Part shown: positions 33,142 through 42,352 of the stretch, piece after piece
How positions within the stretch are numbered: the stretch's first letter is position 1
Layout: every line of letters starts with the position of its first letter
NCBI RefSeq assembly: GCF_003385185.1
Contig: NZ_PQHZ01000001.1
Span: 213,882 to 277,881 of the forward strand
Direction: 5' to 3'
Length of the DNA stretch: 64,000 nucleotides
Source of the DNA: Amycolatopsis palatopharyngis
Lineage (GTDB): Bacteria > Actinomycetota > Actinomycetes > Mycobacteriales > Pseudonocardiaceae
Made by a program: the position numbers and the translations under genes
The notes under the pieces: model-generated
The model's input: only the letters and a program-made list of their open reading frames with translations
What the model was told of the DNA's origin: nothing
The model's database searches: none

Positions 33142-34490
33142 GTGACGACGAACTCCGGCGGCTGGTGGCGGAGCTGGGTGCGGTGCGCACGGCCCACGCC
33201 TTCCGCGAGGGCAGGCTGGATCCGGTTGAGGTGTGCCGTGCACTCGCCAAGGCGGCAGGAAAGGCGGACGCCGCGCACACATTCATCACTACGACAACGC
33301 AACGAGCTCTTCATGAGGCGGCGGCGAGCCGGGACCGGTACCGCGCCGGACGGGCACGTGGCGATCTTGACGGGGTTTCCGTGGCCTGGAAGGACCTCTT
33401 CGACGTCGCGGGGACCCCCACCACCGCGGGCTCGGCGACGCGCGCGGACGCCCCGGCCGCCACGACCGACGCTGCCATCGTCCGGACCCTCACCGAAGCC
33501 GGCATGGTCTGCCTCGGTAAGACGAATCTCAGCGAGTTCGCGTTCTCCGGGCTCGGGATCAATCGCTGGTTCGGCACGCCGGCCAACCCACTCGATCCGG
33601 CCAGGTTGCCCGGCGGCTCGTCCTCGGGCTCGGCCGTCGCGGTGGCCTTGGGCCTGACGCCGCTGGCGATCGGCACGGACACCTCCGGCTCGGTCCGAGT
33701 GCCCGCCGCGTTCTGCGGGCTGGTCGGTTTCAAGGCCAGTACAGGACGCTACGACACGAGCGGAATGATTCCACTCGCGCCCACTCTGGACAGTGTGGGC
33801 GTCTTGGCCCGGCAGGTGGCCGACGTCCTCGCCATCGACACGGTCCTTTCGGGAACGTCGCATGTGGATGCATCCGCCGCTGGACCACCGCATGTCGTCG
33901 TGCCGACCGGCGAGCTCGTCGAGGATTGCGCGCCCACGGTCGCCGCCGCGTTCACCGAGGCTGTCAGGTGTCTCACGGCAGCTGGATTCAGCGTGCGGAA
34001 GCGGAGGCTGGCGAGTCTGGAGCGGGCACAACGGCTGATGGACGACCACGGCACGCTCGTCGTGGCCGAGGCTTACGAACGGTACGGGCATCTGCTCACC
34101 GAGCCGCCGGCCCGCGGCGTCGACCCGGCAGTGCTGCGCAGGCTCGCGACATCAGAACCGGGAGGCGCGAGCAAGACGATCCTGCGTCGCGAGCTACCGG
34201 CCCTTCGAGAGCAGGTCCGGTCCGAACTGGATGGTGCACTGCTCGGGTTCCCCACGGTTCGCGATCCCGCGCCAGTACTGACTCCGCTGCTCGCTGACGA
34301 GCACAGCTACGACGCGGCGAACCGGCGGGTCCTGCGGAACACCATGCTCACCAGCTACCTCGGCATGCCCGGTGTCTCACTGCCCTTCGGGCACGGAAAC
34401 GTGCTGCTGTCCGCGCCCGCGGGAGCCGATACCGAAGTACTGGCGGCAGCCCGCGAGGTCGAGGCGGTCCTACTCCGGGCACGGCACTGA
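33138..34490 (+). CDS. Amidase-signature hydrolase
   Basis: A 450-residue amidase-signature enzyme. The catalytic Ser-Ser-Lys triad is visible as Lys85 (VAWKD), cis-Ser near 162 (GGSSSGSA) and nucleophile Ser185 (TSGSVRVPA). GTG 33138 overlaps the permease stop by four bases. Relatives include allophanate hydrolase AtzF, GatA and indoleacetamide hydrolase. The length and context (permease, PucR, DUF1989) favour a small ureide or amide such as allophanate, biuret or a carbamoyl acid. The C-terminal AtzF domain is absent, so allophanate is only one option. Confidence 0.87.
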   Translation: MSDDELRRLVAELGAVRTAHAFREGRLDPVEVCRALAKAAGKADAAHTFITTTTQRALHEAAASRDRYRAGRARGDLDGVSVAWKDLFDVAGTPTTAGSATRADAPAATTDAAIVRTLTEAGMVCLGKTNLSEFAFSGLGINRWFGTPANPLDPARLPGGSSSGSAVAVALGLTPLAIGTDTSGSVRVPAAFCGLVGFKASTGRYDTSGMIPLAPTLDSVGVLARQVADVLAIDTVLSGTSHVDASAAGPPHVVVPTGELVEDCAPTVAAAFTEAVRCLTAAGFSVRKRRLASLERAQRLMDDHGTLVVAEAYERYGHLLTEPPARGVDPAVLRRLATSEPGGASKTILRRELPALREQVRSELDGALLGFPTVRDPAPVLTPLLADEHSYDAANRRVLRNTMLTSYLGMPGVSLPFGHGNVLLSAPAGADTEVLAAAREVEAVLLRARH

Positions 34491-34509
34491 CCTGCCACCG
34501 CCGTCGCGG

Positions 34510-35037
34510 TCACGGCCGCCGGTCCACGAACTCGTCGGCAAGCAGATCCATGAGCAGCCCGTCGTGCCAGGTTCCGTCCAGTGCGCGTTCGTAACGCCGC
34601 AGGACGCCCACCGGACGGAATCCTGCCTTTTCGTAGCAGCGGATCGCCGCCGCGTTGTCCGCGGCCGGATCGATGGTCAAGCGGTGATATCCGTGCTCGT
34701 TGATCAGGAATCTGACGAGCGTGCGCACGGCATCGGTACCCACTCCGCGTCCGTGCAGTGCCGGATCGACGAAGATGTCCACATTCGCGTGCCGGTAGTC
34801 CGGTTCGTCCTCCGAGCCCCACTGGATCGCACCGGCCACCTGGTCCTGGTAAACGATCACGAAGGTCTGGATGTCGGGATCCGCGAGATCCTGCGCGACC
34901 GAGGCCGCCATGTCTTCGCCGTCGCCACGCCACCGCTCAAGTACCGCGGGAGTGAGCCGGATCTTGACCAGTGCGGGAATGTCCGCATCGGTCGCCGGGC
35001 GCAGGTTCACCGCGATTCCGCGCAGGTTTGTCGTCAC
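34510..35037 (-). CDS. GNAT N-acetyltransferase, AAC(6')-like
   Basis: A 175-residue acetyltransferase. The acetyl-CoA loop GRGVGTDAV is at about 96-104. The C-terminal AADNAAAIRCYEKAGFRPVG is typical of GNATs. The final WHDGLLMDLLADE resembles aminoglycoside 6'-acetyltransferases and the RimJ-like group, so a drug or a small amine are both possible substrates. GTG 35037 is supported by TAATTT exactly six bases upstream (35044-35049, complement). The divergent gap to the WS/DGAT gene contains a TetR-type site. Confidence 0.83.
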   Translation of the reverse strand: MTTNLRGIAVNLRPATDADIPALVKIRLTPAVLERWRGDGEDMAASVAQDLADPDIQTFVIVYQDQVAGAIQWGSEDEPDYRHANVDIFVDPALHGRGVGTDAVRTLVRFLINEHGYHRLTIDPAADNAAAIRCYEKAGFRPVGVLRRYERALDGTWHDGLLMDLLADEFVDRRP

Positions 35038-35105
35038 GGTGCCAAATTACGCCGGCGCCCGGGAAGTGGCGACGGATTTACTACGGGAACGAACAGAGCG
35101 CCGCC

Positions 35106-35121
35106 GTATAGGACGTTATAC
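35106..35121. promoter_or_regulatory. GTATAGGACGTTATAC, copy of the distant TetR operator
   Basis: The palindrome arms GTATA and TATAC flank a six-base centre. The surrounding 21 bp match 19 of 21 bases at 51069-51089, upstream of the tetR gene at 50404-51030. It lies between the divergent GNAT and WS/DGAT starts, 69 and 109 bp from them. Confidence 0.6.
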
Positions 35122-35229
35122 ACAGTTGGGCTCGTTCGAGGTCGCTCGCGGAGTTGGCGCCGGTCAACCGTCCTCGGCGTAGAATTCGTGCTGTGATGAC
35201 CATGCGACCGTCCGTCGCCCGGTAGCCAG

Positions 35230-36570
35230 ATGAGCACGTCACACCAACGCGGCCGAGGCATCGACAGGGCGACTCCCAACGACCTGATGACCCTCGCGTC
35301 CGACGTCGGGTTCCCGCCACTGCAGATCGCCGGCGTACTGCTGCTGGAAACGCGGACTCCCCTCGGGCTCGACACCGTCATGGCCGCACTGGACGCGAGA
35401 ATGAGCGGGCTTGCCCGGTTTCGCCAACGCCTGGTTCCGGTCGCTCCGGGACTCGGTCGTCCTGTGTGGATGGACGACCCCGCGTTCGACATCCGCGCAC
35501 ACGTACACCGGATTCGTTGTCCCTGCCCTGGTGACGAGGAGGCGTTACTCACGACAGCCGCCGATATCGCCACCCGCCCGCTACCACCCGACCGTCCCTT
35601 GTGGTCGGCAATCCTGGTGGACGGGCTCAGTCATGAACGGACGGCATTGATCGTCACCTTCCACCACGTGCTCGCCGATGGCGTCGGTGGGCTCGCGGTG
35701 CTGGCCCACCTCGTGGACGGTATGCGGGGCGGGAAGAACATGACCACCACCGCGGATCCCGATTTCCCTCGGCCCCGGCCGTCCGCTGCACAACTCGCGA
35801 AGGACGCCGCACGGACCAGGCTGCGTGCCCTCGCCGCACTGCCTCGCGCCCCGGGCCGGATCAGGGACGCACTCGCGCAGCTGACCCCTTGCCGCCACCC
35901 CTGCCCCAACTCCCTGCACCAGGCCGCCGGACCACGCCGCCGGTTCGTGACAGCCCGGGCCGGGCTGGCCGGCGTCACCGCGACCGCACATTCCCGTGGG
36001 GCCACGGTGAACGACGCGGTGCTGTGCGCCGCCACGGGAGCGCTGCACGCACTCCTGCGGCACCGCGGTGAGCAGGTCGGCACGCTCACGGTGTCGATCC
36101 CCGTCTCCTCGCGCAGAACGGGCAGCGCTGTCCACCTCGGCAACCAGGTGGGCTCGGTTCCCGTTCCGTTACCGACATCCGGCCCGCACCGGCTGGAAGC
36201 CATCGCGCGCATCACCCGGCGGCACAAGGCAAGGCAGAGGGGGGTGTCCTCGACCCTGGTGGCACCGGTGTTCCGGCTGCTCGCGACACTGAACCTGCTC
36301 AGCTGGGTGGTCAATCGCCAGCGTCTGGTGTCGACCTCGGTGACCTACCTGCACGGTCCGCACACCCCGTTGTCGTTTCTCGGTGCGCCGGTGGCCGGCA
36401 TCGTTCCGGTGACCGCCATCAGGGGGAACATGACCGTCTCGTTCGTCGCGCTCTCCTACTCCGGCACGCTGCTGATAACGGTGATCGCGGACCCGGACCG
36501 CTGTCCTGACCTGCCGGTGCTGGCCGAGGCTCTGCAATGCGAACTCGACACCCTCGTCGCACACGGGTGA
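35230..36570 (+). CDS. Wax ester synthase/diacylglycerol acyltransferase (WS/DGAT)
   Basis: A 446-residue acyltransferase. The catalytic HHxxxDG motif is HHVLADG at 145-151. The C-terminal domain has the family features ATVNDAVLCAATGAL, PVSSR and GNQVGSVPVPLP. It esterifies acyl-CoA to a diacylglycerol or long alcohol, forming storage lipid at the membrane. No clear ribosome site precedes the ATG 35230. A TetR-type operator lies 109 bp upstream. Adjacent genes (GNAT, TIGR02206-type membrane protein) do not add to the pathway. Paralogues are common in actinobacteria. Confidence 0.9.
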   Translation: MSTSHQRGRGIDRATPNDLMTLASDVGFPPLQIAGVLLLETRTPLGLDTVMAALDARMSGLARFRQRLVPVAPGLGRPVWMDDPAFDIRAHVHRIRCPCPGDEEALLTTAADIATRPLPPDRPLWSAILVDGLSHERTALIVTFHHVLADGVGGLAVLAHLVDGMRGGKNMTTTADPDFPRPRPSAAQLAKDAARTRLRALAALPRAPGRIRDALAQLTPCRHPCPNSLHQAAGPRRRFVTARAGLAGVTATAHSRGATVNDAVLCAATGALHALLRHRGEQVGTLTVSIPVSSRRTGSAVHLGNQVGSVPVPLPTSGPHRLEAIARITRRHKARQRGVSSTLVAPVFRLLATLNLLSWVVNRQRLVSTSVTYLHGPHTPLSFLGAPVAGIVPVTAIRGNMTVSFVALSYSGTLLITVIADPDRCPDLPVLAEALQCELDTLVAHG

Positions 36571-36623
36571 CATCGGCCGGTACCGGCTTGACGCACCGGC
36601 CAGGCTGACCGGAGGGTGAGACG

Positions 36624-37394
36624 ATGCCGACGCGGCAGGTCAGCGAGCACGGCCTCATCCCGGCCGTGGCCGCGCGTGTGGAAGGCGACCTTCCGCAGTT
36701 CACCCCGTACGGCCTTTCCCATTGGCTCGTGCTCGTCGTGTTCGCCGCCGGGGTGGCAGTGCTCGTCCGGTGGGGGCGCGGGCAGCGTGGCACTCGACGA
36801 GCCCGCCTCGCCAGCCGCACGTTCGCGCTCGTCGTGCTCACCCTGCACCTGACCGTGCAGGTCTACTCCGTGACTCTGGCGGGCTGGGGACTCGACCACG
36901 TCGTTCCCCTGCACCTTTCCGATCTCGCCGGTTTCACGGTGGCGTACGCACTGTGGTCGCACCGGCAGTGGGCCCACGCGCTCACCTACTACTGGTGCCT
37001 GACCCTGAGCACCCAGGCGCTCGTGTCCCCCGTGCTCACCGGGCCGGACTTCCCGCATCACGAGTTCCTCGCCTTCTGGGCGATGCACCTGTTCGTCGTC
37101 TGGGCCGCGATCTTTCTGACCTGGGGCCTCGGCCTGCGCCCCGATTGGCGCGGATATCGGATCGCCACTGTCGTCACCGTCTGCTGGGCGGCTGTGGCGA
37201 TGGCGTTCAACGCCGTCTCGGGTACCAACTACGGCTTCCTCAACCGCAAACCGGAGATTCCCAGCCTGCTGGACCTGTTCGGACCGTGGCCCTGGTACCT
37301 GGTCCCCGAGTTCGCGCTCGTACTGACCGTCTGGGCGCTGATGACCTGGCCGTGGACCCGGACCCGATCTGGTCGAGCAGTGCACCCGGCCTGA
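36624..37394 (+). CDS. TIGR02206-type integral membrane protein
   Basis: A 256-residue protein with about seven hydrophobic segments. It has the family features PFTPYG-like QFTPYGLSHW near the start, VPLHLSDLAGF, and a late SGTNYGFLNRKPEIPSLLDLFGPWPWY. The family is conserved, with no known function. GGAGG is seven to eight bases before ATG. It follows the WS/DGAT gene by 53 bp and may be cotranscribed. It ends at the REP-like palindrome block. Confidence 0.8.
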   Translation: MPTRQVSEHGLIPAVAARVEGDLPQFTPYGLSHWLVLVVFAAGVAVLVRWGRGQRGTRRARLASRTFALVVLTLHLTVQVYSVTLAGWGLDHVVPLHLSDLAGFTVAYALWSHRQWAHALTYYWCLTLSTQALVSPVLTGPDFPHHEFLAFWAMHLFVVWAAIFLTWGLGLRPDWRGYRIATVVTVCWAAVAMAFNAVSGTNYGFLNRKPEIPSLLDLFGPWPWYLVPEFALVLTVWALMTWPWTRTRSGRAVHPA

Positions 37395-37409
37395 CCCCGA
37401 AGCCCAACC

Positions 37410-37548
37410 ACCGCGCTTTCCCGGGAAAGCGCGGTAGTTTTGTTGCGCACGCACGTATCACACTTTCCCGGGAAAGCGCGGGAGGGGAAGCCCGTGACCT
37501 GCGCCGGGAGTTTTCCGGTCTCGCACTTTCCCGGGAAAGTGCGAGACC
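37410..37548. repeat. Three REP-like palindromes with core CTTTCCCGGGAAAG
   Basis: Three copies of the 14-bp palindrome core are centred near 37422, 37469 and 37532. The first (37410-37435, 26 bp) and third (37517-37548, 32 bp) are perfect palindromes with different outer arms. The middle one (core 37463-37476) has only partly matched arms. They lie between convergent stop codons, so they probably act as bidirectional terminators. Core conservation with arm divergence suggests a dispersed repeat family. Confidence 0.75.
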
Positions 37549-37564
37549 ACGACCCGGGGTGGGG

Positions 37565-38950
37565 TCAGGGTGCGATAGGTGGGATCGCGTGGTTGCTGTG
37601 GAAGTGGGCTCCCGGGTCGCATTTCGTCCTGATCTCGGCGAGCCGCGAGTAGTCATCGGGCGCGAAGGCGTCGCGAACCTCGCGCTCGCCGGTAGGGCCG
37701 AAGGTGAAGTTGAGCGAGCGACCGAGCGCCTGTTCCGCCCACGGCTCGAGAACGGCGCGGTGCGTGTCCCGTGCCATGCCCTCCTGGCCCGGCTCCACCG
37801 GAGAGAGCACGGACAGCGAGTACTCGGCCGCCCGGTGGCCCACGGCGTTGGGAACCCGTGGTGCCCTGGCGAGCGCGCCACCGAGATGACGCAGACCTAC
37901 CACGCACATCACCGGCGCCGAAGGGCCCGCCAGCTTCGGCAACGTCGCCAGCGCGTCCGGGTCGAGCGCACCGAGCAGCAGGTTCGCCGACCGGTAGCCG
38001 TGTGGCTGGTCCGGCTCGTCGAACACAGCACCGGACTCGGCGTACGGCAACTCGCGCAGCGTGTCGCGCAGTCGCGATCCCAGTTCCCGCAACGGTCGCA
38101 CCAGCCGTTCACCCTCCTCCGCGCCACCGGCGTAGGCGATCTGGATCTGGGCGACGTGCCTGCCGCGCAGGGCCTCCGGCATCATCGGGAGGTCGGGAAA
38201 CGGCAGCACGGTCACCGCCGACGTCATCTCCTCCGGCACCGTTCTCGTCCACCCGCACCACGCCTCGAGAACACCTGGTACCCGCTCGACGTCGAAGTAG
38301 AGGCCACCGCCGTAGATCGTGGAGAGCGGCAGCAGCCCGATCTCCATGCCGGTCACCACACCGAAGTTGCCACCGCCTCCGCGCAGGGCCCAGAACAGGT
38401 CGGGGTCACTGTCGGCGGTCACGTGCCGCAGTTGCCCATCGGCGGTGACGAGGTCGATGCGACGCACGTGGTCGGCGGCGAAACCGTGCCGCCGGGCCAG
38501 CAGACCGACCCCGCCCCCCAATGTGTAGGACACCGCCCCGACCCCGGTCGAACTGCCCGACAGCGGGGCCAGACCATACGGTGCCGCCGCGTCGATCACC
38601 TGCTGCCAGGTCGCGCCTGCCTCAACCGAGGCGGTCGCCGCGGCCGGATCCACCGTGACCTCGTTCATCCGGCGGGTGCTGATCAGCACTCCGCCGTCCA
38701 GCGCCTCGCCGAGCCCGTGCCCGCTGGCCTGCACGGCGATCTTCGCCCCTGTCGCGACGGCAAACTCCACCGCGGCGCGAACGTCGTGTGCGTCGAGCGC
38801 GCCCACGACGAGCGCGGGACGGTGTGCCGAGAGGAGCTGGTACCCGGTTCGTTCCTCGTCGTAGCCGACCGCGCCCGGCGTGAGCACCGGTCCGTGGGTC
38901 CGACCGGCGAGGTCGCTGACTTCGGCTGATTCATCACTTAATGGCTTCAT
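37565..38950 (-). CDS. FAD-linked oxidase (berberine-bridge-enzyme-like)
   Basis: A 461-residue PCMH-fold flavoenzyme. His78 in QASGHG is the expected 8-alpha-histidyl FAD attachment. The second region GAVSYTLGGGVGLLARRHG lacks the Cys used for bicovalent flavin in true BBE enzymes. The C-terminal BBE domain ends SRLAEIRTKCDPGAHFHSNHAIPP. It oxidises alcohols, sugars or alkaloid-like compounds with O2. TAGCTT is six bases before the ATG (38957-38962, complement), so the mRNA is probably leaderless. It is divergent from the WYL regulator, its likely controller. Confidence 0.87.
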   Translation of the reverse strand: MKPLSDESAEVSDLAGRTHGPVLTPGAVGYDEERTGYQLLSAHRPALVVGALDAHDVRAAVEFAVATGAKIAVQASGHGLGEALDGGVLISTRRMNEVTVDPAAATASVEAGATWQQVIDAAAPYGLAPLSGSSTGVGAVSYTLGGGVGLLARRHGFAADHVRRIDLVTADGQLRHVTADSDPDLFWALRGGGGNFGVVTGMEIGLLPLSTIYGGGLYFDVERVPGVLEAWCGWTRTVPEEMTSAVTVLPFPDLPMMPEALRGRHVAQIQIAYAGGAEEGERLVRPLRELGSRLRDTLRELPYAESGAVFDEPDQPHGYRSANLLLGALDPDALATLPKLAGPSAPVMCVVGLRHLGGALARAPRVPNAVGHRAAEYSLSVLSPVEPGQEGMARDTHRAVLEPWAEQALGRSLNFTFGPTGEREVRDAFAPDDYSRLAEIRTKCDPGAHFHSNHAIPPIAP

Positions 38951-39011
38951 AACCCCAAGCTAGAAGTCGTTGCGGTCATATCTTGTCCGGAAGCTGTGGC
39001 AATCTGCGGGT

Positions 39012-40019
39012 ATGGACGGGGAATCGACGCGCAAGGACATGCCGGGACGGCTGCTCCGGCTGCTGTCGCTACTGCAGAGCAGGCGAGAGTGGTCCGGCGG
39101 CGAACTCGCGCGGCGCCTCGGTGTCAGCGACCGCACGCTGAGAAGGGATGTCGACCGGTTGCGCGCTCTCGACTACCCGGTCGAGGGGACAACCGGAACC
39201 GCCGGAGGCTATCGGCTCACCTCGGATGGCAACCTGCCCCCGCTGCTGCTCGACGACGGTGAGGCGGTCGCCGTGGCCATCGGGCTCGCGAATGCCGCGG
39301 GCGGTGGCGTGGCCGGCATCGAGGAGAGTTCGATGCGGGCGCTGGCGAAGCTGGAGCGGGTGTTCCCCGCCCGGCTGCGCCCCAGACTGGCCGCTCTCGC
39401 CGCCGCCACCGCGGCGGTGCCCCACCGGCACACCGGGCCGCCGGTGGATCCCACCGTCCTGGCCGTGCTCGCATCGTGCTGCCATGAGACGGAGATCCTC
39501 GCCTTCGACTACCGGGCCCGCGGCGGCGAGACCAGTGCGCGCCGGGTTGAGCCGCACAACCTGGTCACGGTGCACGGGCTCTGGTACCTGCTCGCGTTCG
39601 ATCCAGAAAGGCCGGACTGGCGCACATTCCGGGTGGATCGCATCGGCGCTCCCCGGCCCACGCATCGGCGGTTCACCCGGCGCGAGTTGCCCGCACCGGA
39701 TGCCGCCACCTACCTGACCCAGGCGTTCGCCGGTGCCCAGTACCGGCACACGGCCAGGATCACCGTGGCACTGCCCGCCGACACCGTGCGAGCAGGCCTG
39801 TTCGCGAACATCCCCGGCGACATCGAGGAACACGGACCGCGGGAGTGCACGATTCGGCTCAGCGCGGACTCCGAGGCACTGGTGCTGCAGTTCCTCGCCG
39901 CGATCGCGGCTCTGGGCGCGGACTTCAGCATCGAGGCACCAGAGGAGATCACCGGGCGAGTCCGTGAACTCGGGCATCGACTCGGCGCGGTGGCCCCCGG
40001 CGCCACTGCTCTTGAATAA
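39012..40019 (+). CDS. WYL-domain (YafY-type) transcriptional regulator
   Basis: A 335-residue regulator with an N-terminal HTH_11/DeoR-like helix-turn-helix (WSGGELARRLGVSDRTLRRDVDRL, about 27-50). The WYL domain carries WYLLAFDPE (~198) and a C-terminal WCX-like extension. The divergent FAD-linked oxidase starts 61 bp away, so it is the likely target. A WYL protein is thought to sense small or nucleotide-like ligands. CAATCT lies six bases before ATG 39012, a weak leaderless box. It may also affect the RibD-YCII-ECF42 genes downstream. Confidence 0.86.
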   Translation: MDGESTRKDMPGRLLRLLSLLQSRREWSGGELARRLGVSDRTLRRDVDRLRALDYPVEGTTGTAGGYRLTSDGNLPPLLLDDGEAVAVAIGLANAAGGGVAGIEESSMRALAKLERVFPARLRPRLAALAAATAAVPHRHTGPPVDPTVLAVLASCCHETEILAFDYRARGGETSARRVEPHNLVTVHGLWYLLAFDPERPDWRTFRVDRIGAPRPTHRRFTRRELPAPDAATYLTQAFAGAQYRHTARITVALPADTVRAGLFANIPGDIEEHGPRECTIRLSADSEALVLQFLAAIAALGADFSIEAPEEITGRVRELGHRLGAVAPGATALE

Positions 40020-40133
40020 TTTTCTCCACGGAACCCGTCCGGTTGTCGAATCCGGTGTGTCCCGTTCGTGTAGGGGGTGCAACCCGTGCCCGCGAGCAGC
40101 GACAGCACGGGCCCGACACGAAGGAGGAACACC

Positions 40134-40718
40134 ATGGGCAAGCTGAGTGTGGTCAACAACGTGACCCTTGACGGAGTCATGCAGGGCCCGGGGCGCCCCG
40201 ACGAGGACCCGCGAGACGGCTTCGAGCACGGCGGATGGGCCTCGCCCTACAACGACTCGGTCATGGGCAGCGCGATGGGCGAGCGGATGACCGCCCACAC
40301 CGGCGCACTCCTGTTCGGCCGGCGGACCTACGAGGACTTCGCGGGTTACTGGCCACGGCAGGAGGCCAACCCGATCACGGAGGTACTCACCAAGACGCAT
40401 AAGTACGTCGTGTCGCGCACGCTGACCGGCCCGCTGCGGTGGGACAACTCCGAACTCGTTTCCGGGAACGTCGTGGACGCGGTGACCCGGCTCAAGGAGC
40501 AACAGGACCTGGTCGTGCTCGGCAGTGGCCTGCTGCTCAAGTCGCTGATGCGCCACGACCTCGTCGACGAGTACCTGCTGCTGATCCACCCGGTGATCCT
40601 GGGATCGGGCGCCCGCCTGTTCGGCGACGACGGCGCGCACGCGCCACTGCGGCTGACCGAGACCGTGCAGTCGACCACCGGAGTGTTGCTCGCGACCTAC
40701 GAGCGGGCAAGGTCGTAA
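40134..40718 (+). CDS. Dihydrofolate reductase / RibD C-terminal-like protein
   Basis: A 194-residue DHFR-fold protein with AAGGAGG upstream of ATG 40134. Family features are VVNNVTLDGVMQGPG at the start, LLFGRRTYEDFAGYWP and VVLGSGLLLKSLMRHDLVDEYLLLIHPVILG. The RibD-C family contains NADPH-dependent reductases; this one is probably not the folate enzyme. Its stop overlaps an ATG of the next open frame (TAATG). It forms a likely operon with the YCII and ECF42 genes, a grouping often seen in actinobacteria. Confidence 0.87.
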   Translation: MGKLSVVNNVTLDGVMQGPGRPDEDPRDGFEHGGWASPYNDSVMGSAMGERMTAHTGALLFGRRTYEDFAGYWPRQEANPITEVLTKTHKYVVSRTLTGPLRWDNSELVSGNVVDAVTRLKEQQDLVVLGSGLLLKSLMRHDLVDEYLLLIHPVILGSGARLFGDDGAHAPLRLTETVQSTTGVLLATYERARS

Positions 40719-40747
40719 TGTCAGCGGGCGTTGAACTGGAGGAACAG

Positions 40748-41101
40748 ATGAGGAAGTACCTGATCAACATCTACCAGCCCGACGGTGGTCCTCCCCCGCC
40801 CGGCGTGCTGGAGAAGGTGACGCGCGAACTCGACGTGGTGAACCAGGACCTCAAGGACAGTGGCGCCTGGGTGTTCGCGGGCGGCCTGCACCCGCCGGAA
40901 TCCTCGACCATGCTGCGCCCCAAGGGCGACGACGTGCTCACCGTCGACGGGCCGTTCGCCGAGGGCAAGGAACACATCGGCGGCTTCAACATCATCCTGG
41001 CGGCCGATCTCGACGCGGCGCTCGAATGGGGCCGCAGGATCGCCAAGGCCACCACGCTCCCTGTCGAGGTACGGCCGTTCCACGACGACTCCGGCGGCTG
41101 A
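40748..41101 (+). CDS. YCII-related DGPF-domain protein
   Basis: A 117-residue ferredoxin-like-fold protein. The name-giving motif appears as [21 protein letters not shown] is five bases before ATG 40748; an in-frame ATG at 40718 would add ten residues. DGPF proteins are encoded next to ECF42 sigma factors, and in Streptomyces they were reported as targets of these sigma factors. The stop overlaps the sigma factor start (TGATG), which supports a functional pair. No enzymatic residues are proven. Confidence 0.87.
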   Translation: MRKYLINIYQPDGGPPPPGVLEKVTRELDVVNQDLKDSGAWVFAGGLHPPESSTMLRPKGDDVLTVDGPFAEGKEHIGGFNIILAADLDAALEWGRRIAKATTLPVEVRPFHDDSGG

Positions 41102-42339
41102 TGTCCCAACCGTCACCCATGCCCCCGCTGCCCTCCTCGGAGATCACCCGGGTGTTCGCCGAGGAGTACGGCAGGGCAGTCGCGGTACTGGCAGGCGTCT
41201 TCGGCGACATCGACATCGCCGAGGACGCCATCCAGGACGCGTTCACCACTGCCTGCAAGCAGTGGCCCGGCACCGGCCTTCCACCGAGCCCGGCCGGCTG
41301 GATCATCACCACCGCCCGCAACCGGGCCATCGACCGCATGCGCAGGGAAGCGTCGCGGCACGACCGGCACGCACAGGCCGCCCTGCTGCACGCGACGGAG
41401 GAGCCGAGGGAGGAGGGACCCGTGCGCGACGAACAGTTGCGGCTGATCTTCACCTGCTGCCATCCGGCGCTTCGCGGCTCCGCCCAGGTGGCACTGACCC
41501 TGCGGCTGCTGGGCGGGCTCACCACCGCCGAGATCGCGAAGGCGTTCCTGCTCCCGGAGCCGACCTTGGCCCAGCGGTTGGTCCGGGCGAAGAACAAGAT
41601 CCGCGATGCCGGCATCCCCTACCGGATCCCGGCCGAGGCCGAACTCCCGCACCGCCTGCGGCCCGTGCTCGCCGTCGTCTACCTCATCTTCAACGAGGGT
41701 TACACGGCCAGTGCGGGCGAGCGGCTCACTCGCGAGGATCTCAGCGTCGAAGGCATCCGCCTCGGCAGACTGCTCGCCGAACTCATGCCGGACGAACCCG
41801 AAGTCCTCGGCCTGCTCGCACTGATGCTGCTCGTGGAGTCGCGCAGACCCGCCCGCACCACTCACGAAGGCGCCCTCGTCCTTCTGGCGGAGCAGGATCG
41901 CGACCGCTGGGACCACGATCTCGTCGCGGAGGGACAGGCCCTCGTCCGGCGCTGCCTGCGTCGGGGTCGGCCAGGGCCGTACCAGATTCAGGCAGCGATA
42001 CAGGCGGTGCACAGCGACGCCCCGACGGCGGGCGCGACCGACTGGACCCAGATCCGGCAGCTGTACGACCAGCTGCTCGCCCACTCCCCCACACCGGTAG
42101 TCGCACTGCACCGTGCGGTCGCGGTCGCGGAGGCCGAGGGGCCCGCCGCCGCGCTCGCACTCGTGCACGAGCTCGACCTCGACCGGTACCACCTTTTCCA
42201 TGCCGTACGCGCGGACCTGCTCCGCCGGCTGGGGCGTGAGACCGAAGCCGTCGAGGCGTATGACGCGGCACTGCGGTACTGCGCGAACTCGGCAGAGCGT
42301 GCGTTTCTCCAGCGCCGCAGGGCCGAACTCATCGGGTGA
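41101..42339 (+). CDS. ECF42-type RNA polymerase sigma factor
   Basis: A 412-residue sigma factor. Region 2 covers about residues 12-85 ([35 protein letters not shown]). Region 4 lies at about 112-165 ([31 protein letters not shown]). A long C-terminal extension of about 230 residues is helical and TPR-like, the hallmark of ECF42. No anti-sigma factor is encoded nearby; these sigma factors are thought to use their C-terminal extension instead. The gene is translationally coupled to the YCII protein. The inducing signal is unknown. Confidence 0.9.
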   Translation: MSQPSPMPPLPSSEITRVFAEEYGRAVAVLAGVFGDIDIAEDAIQDAFTTACKQWPGTGLPPSPAGWIITTARNRAIDRMRREASRHDRHAQAALLHATEEPREEGPVRDEQLRLIFTCCHPALRGSAQVALTLRLLGGLTTAEIAKAFLLPEPTLAQRLVRAKNKIRDAGIPYRIPAEAELPHRLRPVLAVVYLIFNEGYTASAGERLTREDLSVEGIRLGRLLAELMPDEPEVLGLLALMLLVESRRPARTTHEGALVLLAEQDRDRWDHDLVAEGQALVRRCLRRGRPGPYQIQAAIQAVHSDAPTAGATDWTQIRQLYDQLLAHSPTPVVALHRAVAVAEAEGPAAALALVHELDLDRYHLFHAVRADLLRRLGRETEAVEAYDAALRYCANSAERAFLQRRRAELIG

Positions 42340-42352
42340 CGACGGCGCGGCG

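Noticed and set aside
37410..37548. Insertion sequence ends
   Set aside because: No transposase and no target-site duplication; palindromes fit terminators.
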